A stretch of DNA of 64,000 nt from Shouchella sp047238345. Lineage in GTDB: Bacteria; Bacillota; Bacilli; Bacillales; Bacillaceae_D. Shown one piece after another: positions 1 through 9,141 of the stretch. The position numbers and the translations under genes are program-made. The notes below the pieces were generated by a model, which saw nothing but the letters and a program-made list of their open reading frames with translations, was not told the DNA's origin and ran no database searches. Within the stretch, counting starts at the first letter, position 1, and every line of letters begins with the position of its first letter. Location of the stretch: the NCBI RefSeq assembly GCF_047238345.1, contig NZ_JBDFMQ010000001.1:2170001-2234000 (forward strand), read 5' to 3'.

Positions 1-287
1 ATCATCAGATCAAGTGAGCGCCCTGTACTTTGAGCAGGTCCTTCACCATGAACCGTATCAATTGCCCCTACAGTTGAACCAGTCCCAACTTGTTGTGGGT
101 TTACACCACCTTGATTTGCTCCAGGAGCAAGAGGAGACTGCATCTGCTGACTCATCAAATCTTCAAACATTACACGCCCTTTTTTGAATCCGTGGGTATT
201 TACATTTGCAATGTTGTTCCCAATTACGTCTAATTTGGTTTGGAACCCTTTCATACCTGAAATACCAGAATACATTGATCGAATCAT
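1..287 (-). CDS. flgE: Flagellar hook protein FlgE, 5' part only (cut by window edge)
   Basis: The gene starts at ATG 287 and runs off the window, so only the first 95 residues are visible. The N-terminus (MIRSMYSGISGM, then KLDVIGNNIANVNTHGFKK) is the flagellar rod/hook signature that forms the coiled-coil core of hook and rod subunits. In B. subtilis the gene directly after flgD encodes the hook protein (older name FlgG), and the sequence fits that protein. The subunit is exported by the flagellar type III system and polymerises under the FlgD cap. A GGAGCGG ribosome site lies just upstream and the start follows the flgD stop by 3 bases, so the two are translated together. FlgG rod protein is the alternative name, but position favours hook. 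Confidence 0.9.
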   Translation of the reverse strand, partial: MIRSMYSGISGMKGFQTKLDVIGNNIANVNTHGFKKGRVMFEDLMSQQMQSPLAPGANQGGVNPQQVGTGSTVGAIDTVHGEGPAQSTGRSLDLM

Positions 288-290
288 TGT

Positions 291-734
291 TTACCGCTCC
301 TGTTCTTTTGTTTGAGTATGTTCACGTATTTCTAACAGATGACCAGCTTCTATCCAGTTATCCCGGTCAATTTCAACAATCATTTCTCCAGTTTGTGCAT
401 ACTTTACGGCTGTGACTTTCCCTTGACCTTCTTCACTTTCTTTTTTCCACGTAACGTCTTTGCCAATAATTTCACTTAAATTCATCAATTGCTGGCTTTT
501 TTGGTCCATATACATATATTGCATGGTAGCGTTGAGCTGGGTTAACTGCTCAAGTTGAGAAAAGGTAGCTAGCTGAGCGATATATTCTCGATCTTCCATT
601 GGATTAGTTGGATCTTGATGTTGAAGTTGCGTCATTAACAACTGCAAAAATGCTTCTTGTCCTAATGGATTTGCCGGTCCTTTCGTTTGCTGTTGCTGCG
701 ATGAAAGGTATAGACTTGGATCAATTTGCGTCAT
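291..734 (-). CDS. flgD: Flagellar hook assembly cap protein FlgD
   Basis: FlgD sits on the tip of the growing hook and lets exported hook subunits polymerise; it is lost when the hook is complete. The 147-residue length is close to B. subtilis FlgD (about 140). The conserved N-terminal segment is clear: LGQEAFLQLLMTQLQHQDP followed by NPMEDREYIAQLATFSQLEQ (about residues 24-63). The first 14 codon-bases overlap the end of fliK, and flgE follows after 3 bases, so it is part of the fla/che unit. ATG 734 has an AGAGGTG site. As in other Bacillus, the Ig/tudor-like part is shorter than in enterobacteria. Confidence 0.93.
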   Translation of the reverse strand: MTQIDPSLYLSSQQQQTKGPANPLGQEAFLQLLMTQLQHQDPTNPMEDREYIAQLATFSQLEQLTQLNATMQYMYMDQKSQQLMNLSEIIGKDVTWKKESEEGQGKVTAVKYAQTGEMIVEIDRDNWIEAGHLLEIREHTQTKEQER

Positions 735-2286
735 CTTGCTTCACCTCTGTTTGTAAGATTGCCGCCATCCATTCTTTAAAATTCGTTCTCGGTTTCTTTT
801 CTAACTGTTCAGCGTGCTGTCTTTTTCGATCTTGTTCCTGTTGGCTATGGTGCTCATTTTCTTCAGGTAACTCTTCCTCAATTTGTAGCACTTCAACTTT
901 CGTATCTTGTAAAGCACCTAATTGACGAAGTTGCGGCAGCGAACGTTCAATTGCCTCTTTTGCATACGGCCGCTCAGCAGAAATGCGGACGATATATCCT
1001 TGGGCTTGTTGAATAAATTGTATATTGACACGTCCAAGTGATTCAGGATGTAGTTTTAACATCACTTGTTGCTGGCGGTCATTTGTGTAGGTTGTCTTTG
1101 CCGCTCGTAAAATACGCAGCAATTGTCTCGCTAATAAAGAATCGACGGGCTCCTGTTGTTTCCCCGGCATTGATGCTGAGCGGACTTCTTGGAGCGCATC
1201 GCCCCCCTCTTCTTTTAACTGAAACGCCAATCCATGTTTTTGAGTATCCCCGTTAGGTGAAGGAATGCCTCGCTCATTATTTATATCAGGGAAACGATCG
1301 CTGCTATGCGCCGAGCTTTCTTGTGACTGGTTTTGCTCGCTTTTGGACTGGTTAACCTTTTGCGCAGTTTGCTTTTCTACACGCACAACATGCTCGCCTA
1401 CTTGTTTATCGTCAACTTCTAGCTTATGAACAGGTGTTTGTCTATCATCGATCTTTTGCTCAGTGACAATCGTTTGCTTAAAATCCATTTCTTGCTCAGA
1501 TTCCATTGTTTGTAGCATTGCCTTATCTTGACTCTTCTGGAGGAGCGCTTGACGATCGTAACGGAGTTCTTGCTGGTATGTATTCTGCGTCTCGCGCTTC
1601 TCATTATCAAGCGACGACAACATGTCCGATTGGTGGGAAGACTCATTAGCTGTATGTAGAAAAAGAGAGACATCACCTTGCTTTTTTTCTTCCGATCCAT
1701 ATCCATCTTTATTCAATAAAATTTGTTCTTCCGTTTCAGAGCGCAACAAACGCTCTTTTTGAATAGGAGAGCTACTGGACTCCAGCTTCATGTTTGGACT
1801 CCCCAAACGATAGGAGGGTTCTAAGGAAACCAGCGATCCCTGATCCAATGTTCCGACGTCTTTTTTTTCTTTTCCACGATCAAGGTTTGCATTCATTGCC
1901 ATTCCACTTTCTTCACCAAAAACGCTGTTGTATAAACCGTCCTGCTCCTCTTGTTCATAAGGGCTGTGTTTACGTTGATTCGTGTTTGCTACATGCTGTC
2001 CATCCTGTTGAAGAGGACGATACTCATCGTTTATTGGCATAACCCGTTCTCCAGAAAGCAGGGATTCGTATACTTTCTTGCTCAAATCAAGAGCCTGATC
2101 TGTTTCTTGATCCGACCTTTCTTTTGCAATGTCGCTTTCTTGATCTTGAACAGCATTCTGTAGTGTGGCCGCAATTGCTTGAGCGAATAAACCAGTACTT
2201 AAAAATGTGTCCCTCTCGGGATGTTTCCCATTAGAAGAGGTGTATGAAGAACGATTTTCAGAACCCATGCTCAATAATTGAATCAT
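721..2286 (-). CDS. fliK: Flagellar hook-length control protein FliK
   Basis: FliK is the secreted ruler that ends hook growth by switching FlhB export specificity. The long N-terminal part (about residues 1-380) is low in conservation and rich in Glu, Gln, Lys and Ser, as usual for FliK rulers. The C-terminal domain (about 385-465) carries the recognisable core VMLKLHPESLGRVNIQFIQ, followed by a Glu/His/Gln-rich tail. An upstream ATG at 2304 exists in frame, but only ATG 2286 has a plausible site (GGGTG), placed right after the ylxF stop, which suggests reinitiation. The 3' end overlaps flgD by 14 bases. About 521 residues, somewhat longer than B. subtilis FliK (487). Confidence 0.88.
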   Translation of the reverse strand: MIQLLSMGSENRSSYTSSNGKHPERDTFLSTGLFAQAIAATLQNAVQDQESDIAKERSDQETDQALDLSKKVYESLLSGERVMPINDEYRPLQQDGQHVANTNQRKHSPYEQEEQDGLYNSVFGEESGMAMNANLDRGKEKKDVGTLDQGSLVSLEPSYRLGSPNMKLESSSSPIQKERLLRSETEEQILLNKDGYGSEEKKQGDVSLFLHTANESSHQSDMLSSLDNEKRETQNTYQQELRYDRQALLQKSQDKAMLQTMESEQEMDFKQTIVTEQKIDDRQTPVHKLEVDDKQVGEHVVRVEKQTAQKVNQSKSEQNQSQESSAHSSDRFPDINNERGIPSPNGDTQKHGLAFQLKEEGGDALQEVRSASMPGKQQEPVDSLLARQLLRILRAAKTTYTNDRQQQVMLKLHPESLGRVNIQFIQQAQGYIVRISAERPYAKEAIERSLPQLRQLGALQDTKVEVLQIEEELPEENEHHSQQEQDRKRQHAEQLEKKPRTNFKEWMAAILQTEVKQDDAN

Positions 2287-2290
2287 TCGA

Positions 2291-2836
2291 TCACCCGCCT
2301 TCATCTGCTAACTGTTCTAAGAGTTGCGCTGCTTTATCGGCAGGCAATCGCCCCACGATACTCGCTCTTAATGTTTCATCCATTGATCGGACATGATCAT
2401 AGGCAACATCGATTGCCAATTCGTCAATAATTGCAGCTGCTCGCTTAGATGACATTTGTTGATAGGTTTTGATGACGTTTTGTAATCCATTTTCTTCATC
2501 GTTGTTCGTTGCGCTTTCTACTGATACAGGTTCGGTTTCTTCCGTTTGCTGCAAATCGCTTGCACGTTCCTCTTCCATTGAATTCCATTCAGCTTCCTTT
2601 ACAACCAACTCATTTTCTAACTCTCTTAATTGATCCTGTAACATTATGTTTTCTTGTTCAAGTTCAGCAATGACCGCTTCCGAATTTGTATCGCTGGAGG
2701 AATTGAAAAATGAACTCATGCTTGGCATCCCAAACAGAGGGCCGACATAGATAAATCCAATAACGACTAGCAGAATAATTGGGGTAACGAATGAAACTAT
2801 GAGAAGTCTTGATTGCTTTTTCTTTTGTTTTTTCAT
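2291..2836 (-). CDS. ylxF: YlxF/MotE-like flagellar operon membrane protein
   Basis: A 181-residue protein with one N-terminal membrane segment (about residues 12-33, hydrophobic run LLIVSFVTPIILLVVIGFIY), then a Glu-rich coiled coil (about 52-90) and a C-terminal helical region (about 115-178, TYQQMSSKRAAAIIDEL then VGRLPADKAAQLLEQL) that resembles the MgtE N-terminal superhelical repeat. This architecture matches YlxF of the B. subtilis fla/che operon and MotE-type stator or export chaperones. The exact role is uncertain. It overlaps fliJ at its start (TAATG) and abuts fliK, so it is co-translated in the flagellar unit. Confidence 0.85.
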   Translation of the reverse strand: MKKQKKKQSRLLIVSFVTPIILLVVIGFIYVGPLFGMPSMSSFFNSSSDTNSEAVIAELEQENIMLQDQLRELENELVVKEAEWNSMEEERASDLQQTEETEPVSVESATNNDEENGLQNVIKTYQQMSSKRAAAIIDELAIDVAYDHVRSMDETLRASIVGRLPADKAAQLLEQLADEGG

Positions 2837-3279
2837 TAGACAAACGCTCGATTAAATTGACTTATACTTACTTCATCCATCTCTTGCTGCTCTCGTTTTC
2901 GTTCATCAAATTCATGCTGCTGTGCTTGTCTTTGTTTTAAGCGCTCAAACTGCTTATATGATTTTGCACGCACTTTGTATTCCATTTCTTGCTCTACCAT
3001 CTTTGTTCTAGCCCCGTCCGTCTCCACTTTTTTCTCAGAAATGGTTTTCTCTAAGCGGGAAAGATAGACGTTTTGACTAACATATTGGTCCATCGTCATG
3101 CCTTTTAGTTGGCGCTCTTCCATGTTACGTTCTAGTCGTTCTTTTTCTTTTAACAGTTCATAGAATGATGTTGCCACTACCTCAAATTCTCTTTGAGCGT
3201 CATCAAATCGTTTTTTAGCTTGATGTTGCTCACGGTTTTTCATGTTCATCGCTTGTTGTAATGAGAATGAAAACGTCAT
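2836..3279 (-). CDS. fliJ: Flagellar export chaperone/stalk protein FliJ
   Basis: FliJ is the coiled-coil stalk of the flagellar type III export ATPase, placed in the centre of the FliI ring and contacting FlhA. The 147 residues match the family length, and the sequence is almost entirely charged helix (repeated Glu, Lys, Gln, Arg) with a KERLERNMEERQ-type heptad pattern. It begins inside the last codons of fliI (4-base overlap, ATGA type) and ends inside the ylxF start. Sequence conservation in FliJ is low, so the call rests on coiled-coil character together with position after fliI. Confidence 0.9.
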   Translation of the reverse strand: MTFSFSLQQAMNMKNREQHQAKKRFDDAQREFEVVATSFYELLKEKERLERNMEERQLKGMTMDQYVSQNVYLSRLEKTISEKKVETDGARTKMVEQEMEYKVRAKSYKQFERLKQRQAQQHEFDERKREQQEMDEVSISQFNRAFV

Positions 3280-4601
3280 CTGTCACGGCTCACTCCTTTC
3301 ACTACATGCAACATTTCGGTATAAGTCGATTCGAACGTGCATGTTTCGTCAGTTTGTTGTGACAAAAACTGCAACAGGTGCGGCATGGCTTCTATTGCTC
3401 GATCGATAGAAGGTGAGGCACCTTGTTTGTATGCTCCTAGCTGAATTAAGTCTTCTGACTCTTCATAATCAGCTAACCATTTTCGCATTTCTTTAGCTGC
3501 TACTTTGTGATCTGCTGAAACCAGTTCATTCATTAACCGGCTCACACTTTTCAAAATATTTATGGCTGGAAACTGACCTTTATTGGCTAACTGTCGATCC
3601 AGTATAAAATGCCCATCTAGGATCCCTCGAACAGCATCCGCAATTGGTTCATTCATATCGTCACCGTCAACAAGAACCGTATAAAATGCTGTGATGGTTC
3701 CTTTTGCACTTGTTCCTGTCCGTTCCAGTAATTGCGGTAGCTTCGCAAAAACAGAGGGCGGGTACCCTTTTGTTGTTGGAGGCTCGCCAATTGCTAACCC
3801 GATTTCTCGCTGGGCCATTGCAAAACGAGTGACGGAGTCCATCATTAGATTGACCGAGAGCCCTTGGTCACGAAAATATTCGGCAATAGCCGTCGCCGTT
3901 AATGCGCCTTTTACTCGTTGTAAAGGCGGTTGATCCGAGGTAACAACAACGAGAATTGATTTTTTTAAACCTTCTTCACCTAAATCTCTTTCAACAAAGT
4001 CTCTTACCTCTCTGCCGCGCTCACCAATTAGCGCGATGACGTTTATGTCTGCGTCTGATTGTCTTGCAATCATGGACATGAGTGTACTTTTTCCTACGCC
4101 ACTTCCAGCAAAAATTCCTACTCTTTGCCCCTTGCCCATCGTCAACATACTGTCAATCGCTTTGACACCGACACTCATGACTTCCGTTATGCGTGGTCGG
4201 CTCATTGGGGGTGGAGGATCCCGATCGGTTGGGTACATCGCTTCAAAATGCGTTGTATTCCTTTCTAACTCAAGAGGGGTACCTACACCGTCTAGCAACT
4301 TTCCAATTAATGATGGTCCTACAGGAATTGTAAGAGCGCTTGTTGTCGTTTCGACCATACTTCCTAATTCAATATGTTCGATTCGATCTAAAGGCATTAA
4401 GAGAACGCGGTCATCTTGAAAACCAACAACTTCTGCACGTATCCTCGTTTTCTTTTCACGGCCTGTCCAAATATAGCAGAGTTCGCCAACGAATGATCGT
4501 GGTCCTGAAGATTCAATCGTTAAACCCGTTACTTTTTTTACTTGCCCATACCATTTATACACAGTACTTTTTTCAACGTGATTAATAAGTTGTGTCCACA
4601 T
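3276..4601 (-). CDS. fliI: Flagellum-specific export ATPase FliI
   Basis: FliI is the F1-beta-like hexameric ATPase that helps unfold and feed substrates to the flagellar export gate. The Walker A motif GSGVGKST is at residues 166-173, followed by IALIGERGREVRDF and the DSVTRFAMAQREIGL Walker B/arginine-finger region, all typical of the type III ATPase family. Length 441 equals the family norm (B. subtilis 438). The gene overlaps fliH by 20 bases at its start and fliJ by 4 at its end, consistent with FliH-FliI-FliJ acting as one complex at the cytoplasmic face. Confidence 0.97.
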   Translation of the reverse strand: MWTQLINHVEKSTVYKWYGQVKKVTGLTIESSGPRSFVGELCYIWTGREKKTRIRAEVVGFQDDRVLLMPLDRIEHIELGSMVETTTSALTIPVGPSLIGKLLDGVGTPLELERNTTHFEAMYPTDRDPPPPMSRPRITEVMSVGVKAIDSMLTMGKGQRVGIFAGSGVGKSTLMSMIARQSDADINVIALIGERGREVRDFVERDLGEEGLKKSILVVVTSDQPPLQRVKGALTATAIAEYFRDQGLSVNLMMDSVTRFAMAQREIGLAIGEPPTTKGYPPSVFAKLPQLLERTGTSAKGTITAFYTVLVDGDDMNEPIADAVRGILDGHFILDRQLANKGQFPAINILKSVSRLMNELVSADHKVAAKEMRKWLADYEESEDLIQLGAYKQGASPSIDRAIEAMPHLLQFLSQQTDETCTFESTYTEMLHVVKGVSRDR

Positions 4602-5385
4602 GTTCTCTACCTATCACACTCATGAGTTGATGTTTTAATTGTTTGAGTTGCGTGTCTAAGGAAGCATCTAATCGACCAGCGTTCGTTGTAATCACGCAAC
4701 TTGATTCAGGACTATGAATATCCGGAATGATTTGAAAATCTTTACAGCTCACTAGACACTGGTACAGTTCTTCTTTTCTATAGACTAATTGCTCGTACCA
4801 ATGAGGGTGAACATAGACTTTAACCATTTCAAATTCGCGAACTTCTTGTAAAATTTGCTTCATCATAGCAAAGGTGACATCCGCTTCCTCTAACTTTTGC
4901 CCTAAAATACGCTCTACCATTGTCACCGCTAAGTCGATTAAAAAAGGTTCATTCTTTTCAATTGAGCTTTGAACTTCCACTTGAGCGTGCTCGAGTATAC
5001 GTTGGGCTTCTGCAAGCTTAGTTTCATAAATAGCAGAGGCTTGCGACTCCCCAGCAGCAAATCCCGCCTCGTACCCTTCAAGTTGCGCTTGCGCCTTCTG
5101 CTCCTCTGCTTCTTGCTCAAGCTGTTCCTTTCGTATCACCAGTGCTTCTTCTATTTGTTTTGCTTCTGCTTTAGCCTTCTCAAGCAACTGATCCGCTTTT
5201 TGTCTAGCTTTTCTTTGTTCTTCTTCTAGAAAATCGACTGTAGCAGCATTCTGATTTCTCTCATCTGTTGTGATTGTTTCAACAGATTGTTTTGCTTCCT
5301 CTTGGATTGGCTGAATACGAATCGAGCGATTAGAGGATGAGGCTGTATGAGTTCGAATAATCTTAGACAAGGATGTCTTCTCCAT
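4582..5385 (-). CDS. fliH: Flagellar assembly protein FliH (FliI regulator)
   Basis: FliH binds and restrains the FliI ATPase and brings FliI-substrate complexes to the export gate and C-ring. The protein shows a long Ala/Glu/Lys/Gln coiled coil (about residues 50-115) followed by a conserved C-terminal half (about 125-255) with the VERILGQKL and VYVHP segments seen in FliH/YscL proteins. The open frame extends to a TTG at 5397, but ATG 5385 (MEKTSLSK) is the better start; either lies within the end of fliG. The overlap with both neighbours means strong translational coupling. About 267 residues, slightly longer than B. subtilis FliH. Confidence 0.9.
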   Translation of the reverse strand: MEKTSLSKIIRTHTASSSNRSIRIQPIQEEAKQSVETITTDERNQNAATVDFLEEEQRKARQKADQLLEKAKAEAKQIEEALVIRKEQLEQEAEEQKAQAQLEGYEAGFAAGESQASAIYETKLAEAQRILEHAQVEVQSSIEKNEPFLIDLAVTMVERILGQKLEEADVTFAMMKQILQEVREFEMVKVYVHPHWYEQLVYRKEELYQCLVSCKDFQIIPDIHSPESSCVITTNAGRLDASLDTQLKQLKHQLMSVIGREHVDTTY

Positions 5386-6370
5386 TCGTTCGCGCAATCA
5401 CAATTTCACCTATATCTTCAAGGTCGCGGATTTTTGCAACGATTCGTGATTGTGCTTCCTCCACATCACGTAAACGTACTGGACCCATGTACTCCATTTC
5501 ATCTCTAAACGCTTCAGACATTCTTTGAGACATGTTTGAGAAAACAGATTCTTTTACATCTTCGCTCGCAACTTTTAACGCTAACTGTAAGTCATCATTT
5601 TCCACTTCACGAATAACGCGTTGAATAGCTCGTTTTTCTAACGTGACGATATCTTCAAACACAAACATTCGTTTCTTAATTTCTTCCGCTAGCTCTGGGT
5701 CTTGTATGTACAATCCATCTAGAATGGTTCGTTCCGTTGATCGATCAACACCATTCAATACTTCTACAACGGCTTCAATTCCGCCAGCTTCTGTATAGTC
5801 TTGTGAGATCGTTTGTGATAGCTTCTCTTCAAGCACTCTTTCAACTTGAGAAATCACTTCCGGAGAAGACCGATCCATCATTGCAATTCTACGTGCCACA
5901 TCGGTTTGAATCATTTCTGGTAGAGATGAAATGATTTGACCTGCTTGCTTTGAAGGGATATAAGCGAGAATAACCGCGATCGTTTGCGGATGTTCATGCT
6001 GTATAAAATTTAAAATTTGTGAAGGGTCTAACTTACGTGCAAAGTCGAACGGCCGTACTTGAATCGTTGACGTTAACCGTTCCATTATTGACGCTGCGCC
6101 TTCTTCACCTAATGCCTTTTCAAGGATTGACCGAGCATAAGCAATTCCACCTTGAGCAATGTAATCCTGTGCACTGACAATCGCATGAAATTCTTCTAAT
6201 ACAGTAGCTTGAATATCTTTATCGACTTTTCGAACAGAGGAAATTTCAAGCGATAATAGTTCAATCTCTTCTTCGGTTAAATGCTTGTATACTTGAGCAG
6301 CTGAATCAGGACCAAGTGAGATCAATAATATCGCGGCTTTTTGTTTTCCTGTTAATCTTACAATGGCCAA
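5363..6370 (-). CDS. fliG: Flagellar motor switch protein FliG
   Basis: FliG is the rotor protein that couples stator torque and FliM/FliN switching to the FliF ring. The three usual domains can be followed: N-terminal FliF-binding (LTGKQKAAILLISLG), middle (EHPQTIAVILAYIP) and C-terminal torque domain, where the charged ridge MFVFEDIVTLEKRAIQRVIR is intact. Length 335 is close to B. subtilis (338). The start is a TTG at 6370 with a well-placed GGAGTG site; no ATG fits. It is separated from fliF by 12 bases. Confidence 0.96.
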   Translation of the reverse strand: MAIVRLTGKQKAAILLISLGPDSAAQVYKHLTEEEIELLSLEISSVRKVDKDIQATVLEEFHAIVSAQDYIAQGGIAYARSILEKALGEEGAASIMERLTSTIQVRPFDFARKLDPSQILNFIQHEHPQTIAVILAYIPSKQAGQIISSLPEMIQTDVARRIAMMDRSSPEVISQVERVLEEKLSQTISQDYTEAGGIEAVVEVLNGVDRSTERTILDGLYIQDPELAEEIKKRMFVFEDIVTLEKRAIQRVIREVENDDLQLALKVASEDVKESVFSNMSQRMSEAFRDEMEYMGPVRLRDVEEAQSRIVAKIRDLEDIGEIVIARTNGEDILV

Positions 6371-6382
6371 GCGATCACTCCT

Positions 6383-7966
6383 TTACGAATCCTCAGATAA
6401 CCATGTTCTAAGTAACTTTGAAAATTCTTCTGGGTTTTGATTAGCTAAATGATTCAACTCTTTCATTTGTTTTTGATCATTTCGCTCTTCTCGTTCTTGA
6501 AACGGCACCGAATCAAATTCTTCATGATCGAGTCGTTCTGGTTGCTCATCAACGGCTAGATCTACAGCTTGTTTACGCGTCTTCAGCAAGATTATACTTA
6601 GCACGATGATAAACAATCCTAACACACCAGCAACGACGATCATCCAAAGCGGAAGACCTTGTGCTTCTTCTGGTGCTTCTGCTTGAGCTGTGTCTGCAAA
6701 TGGGATTGAAGAAATTGATACTCTGTTCGCAATAGGCTCATTTTCTCCATCGGCTGACGCTGGAATCGTTGTTTGCACAATTGTATCTAACATCGCCGTA
6801 ATGTTTTCCATTTGTTGTGCAGGCAATTGTTGAACCCCTTCAGGCGGGTTTATCATGGCTTGAATACTTAAATCTCTTATCCGATAAGGACTTTCTACAA
6901 TCTCTTTGTGAATACGATTAAACTCATAGTTAACCCGCTCTTCTGTTCGTTCAGATTCGCTATCACCGCCAGGTAAACTTCCTGTATAATTCGGAATTTC
7001 GTCTCCTGTTCCGGTTACGCCACCTTCACTAGCCCCAGTTCCTTCATAAAACTCTGTTACGCGTTCTGCACTAACTGCTAAACCTTCCATATCTTCTTCA
7101 TTAACTGGCTCTACTAAATCTTCCGTACGCTGTTCTTGCGTAAAATCAATGTCGGTTGTGACAGAGACAATTGCATTATTCGGACCTACGACCGCATGAA
7201 GCAGCTGCATAATAGTTTGTTCTAAGTCCGCTTCAACTTCTTGCTTAATCTCACGTTGAGATTGATAAGACCCCGTAGGTGATTGTTCTTCTTCTTGGTA
7301 TGTATAGTTCGTAAAGTTCGAATCAGATAAGACAATGTTTTCTAATGGTAAATTAGGTACACTTCGCGCAATTAAGTGGTAAAGCGCTTTTACTTGATTT
7401 TGATCTAACGTTGTTCCAGCCGTTAAATCTAGCACAACTGCCGCGGTCGCTTCCTCTTGACCAGCATTCAACCACACGCTATCTTCGGCTAATGTAATGA
7501 CCACATTTGCATTTTGCACACCAGAGATACTCCGAATTAATTCTGCTAACTCCGTTTGCATTAAAGACCGCTCGATAACAGTAAACTCATTATCTGTCAT
7601 GCCAAAGCCCATTTGCTCTTGGAAAAAACTATAATCAATGCTTCCGCTTTGGGGTAAACCTTCAGCAGCTAACTCAACTTTTAAGCGGTCCACCTCTTGT
7701 TCAGGAACAAGGATTGTTGTACCATCGTTTGCAACTTCCGACGTAATCCCTCGACCTTCCAGTACCTCTTGTATTTGACCCGCTTCAGCAAGTGATAGAT
7801 TGCTATATAATGGTGCGTAGTTTGTTCGAAAACTTAATGCAATTAGCGCAGCGATAATTAGCATGATGACAATAAAACTTGCAATAAGTAGACTTTTTTG
7901 TAATTTTGAACGCTCATTCCAAAGAAGTTTCATTTTTGATAATAACTCATTTACTTTCTCGCTCAT
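6383..7966 (-). CDS. fliF: Flagellar MS-ring protein FliF
   Basis: FliF forms the MS ring in the cytoplasmic membrane, the base on which switch and rod assemble. Two membrane segments are visible (about residues 25-47, then about 445-468 within LPLWMIVVAGVLGLFIIVL), enclosing the ring-building modules such as IDYSFFQEQMGFGMTDNEF. The C-terminal tail after the second segment ends in EEFSKLLRTWLSED, the part that binds FliG. Length 527 matches the family (B. subtilis 536). It lies between fliE and fliG as in the fla/che operon. Confidence 0.96.
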   Translation of the reverse strand: MSEKVNELLSKMKLLWNERSKLQKSLLIASFIVIMLIIAALIALSFRTNYAPLYSNLSLAEAGQIQEVLEGRGITSEVANDGTTILVPEQEVDRLKVELAAEGLPQSGSIDYSFFQEQMGFGMTDNEFTVIERSLMQTELAELIRSISGVQNANVVITLAEDSVWLNAGQEEATAAVVLDLTAGTTLDQNQVKALYHLIARSVPNLPLENIVLSDSNFTNYTYQEEEQSPTGSYQSQREIKQEVEADLEQTIMQLLHAVVGPNNAIVSVTTDIDFTQEQRTEDLVEPVNEEDMEGLAVSAERVTEFYEGTGASEGGVTGTGDEIPNYTGSLPGGDSESERTEERVNYEFNRIHKEIVESPYRIRDLSIQAMINPPEGVQQLPAQQMENITAMLDTIVQTTIPASADGENEPIANRVSISSIPFADTAQAEAPEEAQGLPLWMIVVAGVLGLFIIVLSIILLKTRKQAVDLAVDEQPERLDHEEFDSVPFQEREERNDQKQMKELNHLANQNPEEFSKLLRTWLSEDS

Positions 7967-7988
7967 GACGCCTCCATCTAGACATACC

Positions 7989-8288
7989 TTAGACTTGCAT
8001 ACGCATCATTTCTTGGTATGCTTCCACGACTTTATTTCTCACCTCAAGCGTTCCTTGCAATGCAACAGAAGCCTTATTAGCTGTAATCATTACATCATGT
8101 AAATCGATTGGTTCTTTACGGGCCATAGCTTGTGTAGCTGCCGAAGATTGTAACTGGGCTTCATTGACTTTCTCTAACGCAGTCGTTAAAGCTTGTTTAA
8201 ACGATTGTTCACCTGCGACTTCTGGCTTGACTTCGGTGCGCTGTGCTTGTCCTATTTGAAAAGGTGATTGAATGGCTTGAATCTGCAT
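7989..8288 (-). CDS. fliE: Flagellar hook-basal body adaptor FliE
   Basis: FliE links the MS ring to the proximal rod and is the first rod-class protein exported. The 99-residue protein has the typical C-terminal half: VNEAQLQSSAATQAMA, then DLHDVMITANKASVALQ and a final VVEAYQEMMRM. It sits between flgC and fliF with short gaps (10 and 22 bases), the same order as B. subtilis. Confidence 0.95.
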   Translation of the reverse strand: MQIQAIQSPFQIGQAQRTEVKPEVAGEQSFKQALTTALEKVNEAQLQSSAATQAMARKEPIDLHDVMITANKASVALQGTLEVRNKVVEAYQEMMRMQV

Positions 8289-8298
8289 ATTCTTCTAC

Positions 8299-8730
8299 CT
8301 ACCTTCCGATCTCTAGCGATTTCATTAACATCCCTTTACTCGCTTGTAATGCCGTTACATTCGCCTCATATGATCGAGTAGCACTTGTCATATCCACCAT
8401 CTCTCGAGCAATATCGACATTCGGTTTCGCAACGTATCCAAGCTCATTTGCATCTGGATGTACAGGGTCATAAATAAGACTCGGTGGTGTCCCGTCATTT
8501 ACAATTGCACTTGCGACAACCCCTTCATTTAATTGCGCTTTTGCTTGTTGAAGGTGATTGGCAAATGATTGGGGTTGTTGCACAACCATTTTTCGTTGAT
8601 AGGGCTGCCATTCCCCATTTACGAGCTGACCTCTTGTCGTATCCGCATTCGCAATATTGCTCGATGATACGTCCATTCTTAATCGTTGCAACGTTAAAGC
8701 AGAGCTAGAAACATTCATACTATCAAACAT
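8299..8730 (-). CDS. flgC: Flagellar proximal rod protein FlgC
   Basis: FlgC is one of the proximal rod subunits. The N-terminal rod signature (LRMDVSSSNIANADTTR) and the C-terminal helix region (NVDIAREMVDMTSATRSYEANV) are present, framing the short middle. Length 143 is near B. subtilis FlgC (150). ATG 8730 has a strong GGAGGGG site, 15 bases from the flgB stop. Confidence 0.96.
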   Translation of the reverse strand: MFDSMNVSSSALTLQRLRMDVSSSNIANADTTRGQLVNGEWQPYQRKMVVQQPQSFANHLQQAKAQLNEGVVASAIVNDGTPPSLIYDPVHPDANELGYVAKPNVDIAREMVDMTSATRSYEANVTALQASKGMLMKSLEIGR

Positions 8731-8745
8731 GCGTGAACCCCTCCA

Positions 8746-9141
8746 TTAACTACTTCCTCGAATTGCCGTTTCTAATGATTGAAAATTACTCGTTAGTCGA
8801 TCAACGAGCGCCTGATGATAAATTTGATTTTCAGCCATCAAACTCATTTGCTTATCAATATCTACGCTGTTTCCATTATGATTGTACTGCTGCAGTTGCT
8901 GCATCATGTTTTCTTGACTTATATGCGGCAAAGGAAACGTCACATGACGATCGTCCGTTTTACGAGCAATAAAGTCACTCCCATTCGCCTGAGCCGTTTG
9001 TAGGACATGCTGAAACGATGCTGACTTCTCTTTATAGTTCGGTGTGTCAACATTAGCAATATTTGAAGAGATCGCTTTTTGCTGGTCTGTCGCGTATTGA
9101 AGCGCCCCTTCTAAAACTGATATCGATTGTGTGGTAAACAT
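8746..9141 (-). CDS. flgB: Flagellar proximal rod protein FlgB
   Basis: FlgB is the first gene of the fla/che operon in Bacillus and encodes a proximal rod subunit. The rod signature (AISSNIANVDTPNYKEK) near the N-terminus and the C-terminal QMSLMAENQIYHQALV helix are clear. Length 131 matches B. subtilis (129). The start has a GGAGG site. A 350-base A+T-rich spacer upstream, with codY's terminator at its far side, should hold the operon promoter. Confidence 0.95.
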   Translation of the reverse strand: MFTTQSISVLEGALQYATDQQKAISSNIANVDTPNYKEKSASFQHVLQTAQANGSDFIARKTDDRHVTFPLPHISQENMMQQLQQYNHNGNSVDIDKQMSLMAENQIYHQALVDRLTSNFQSLETAIRGSS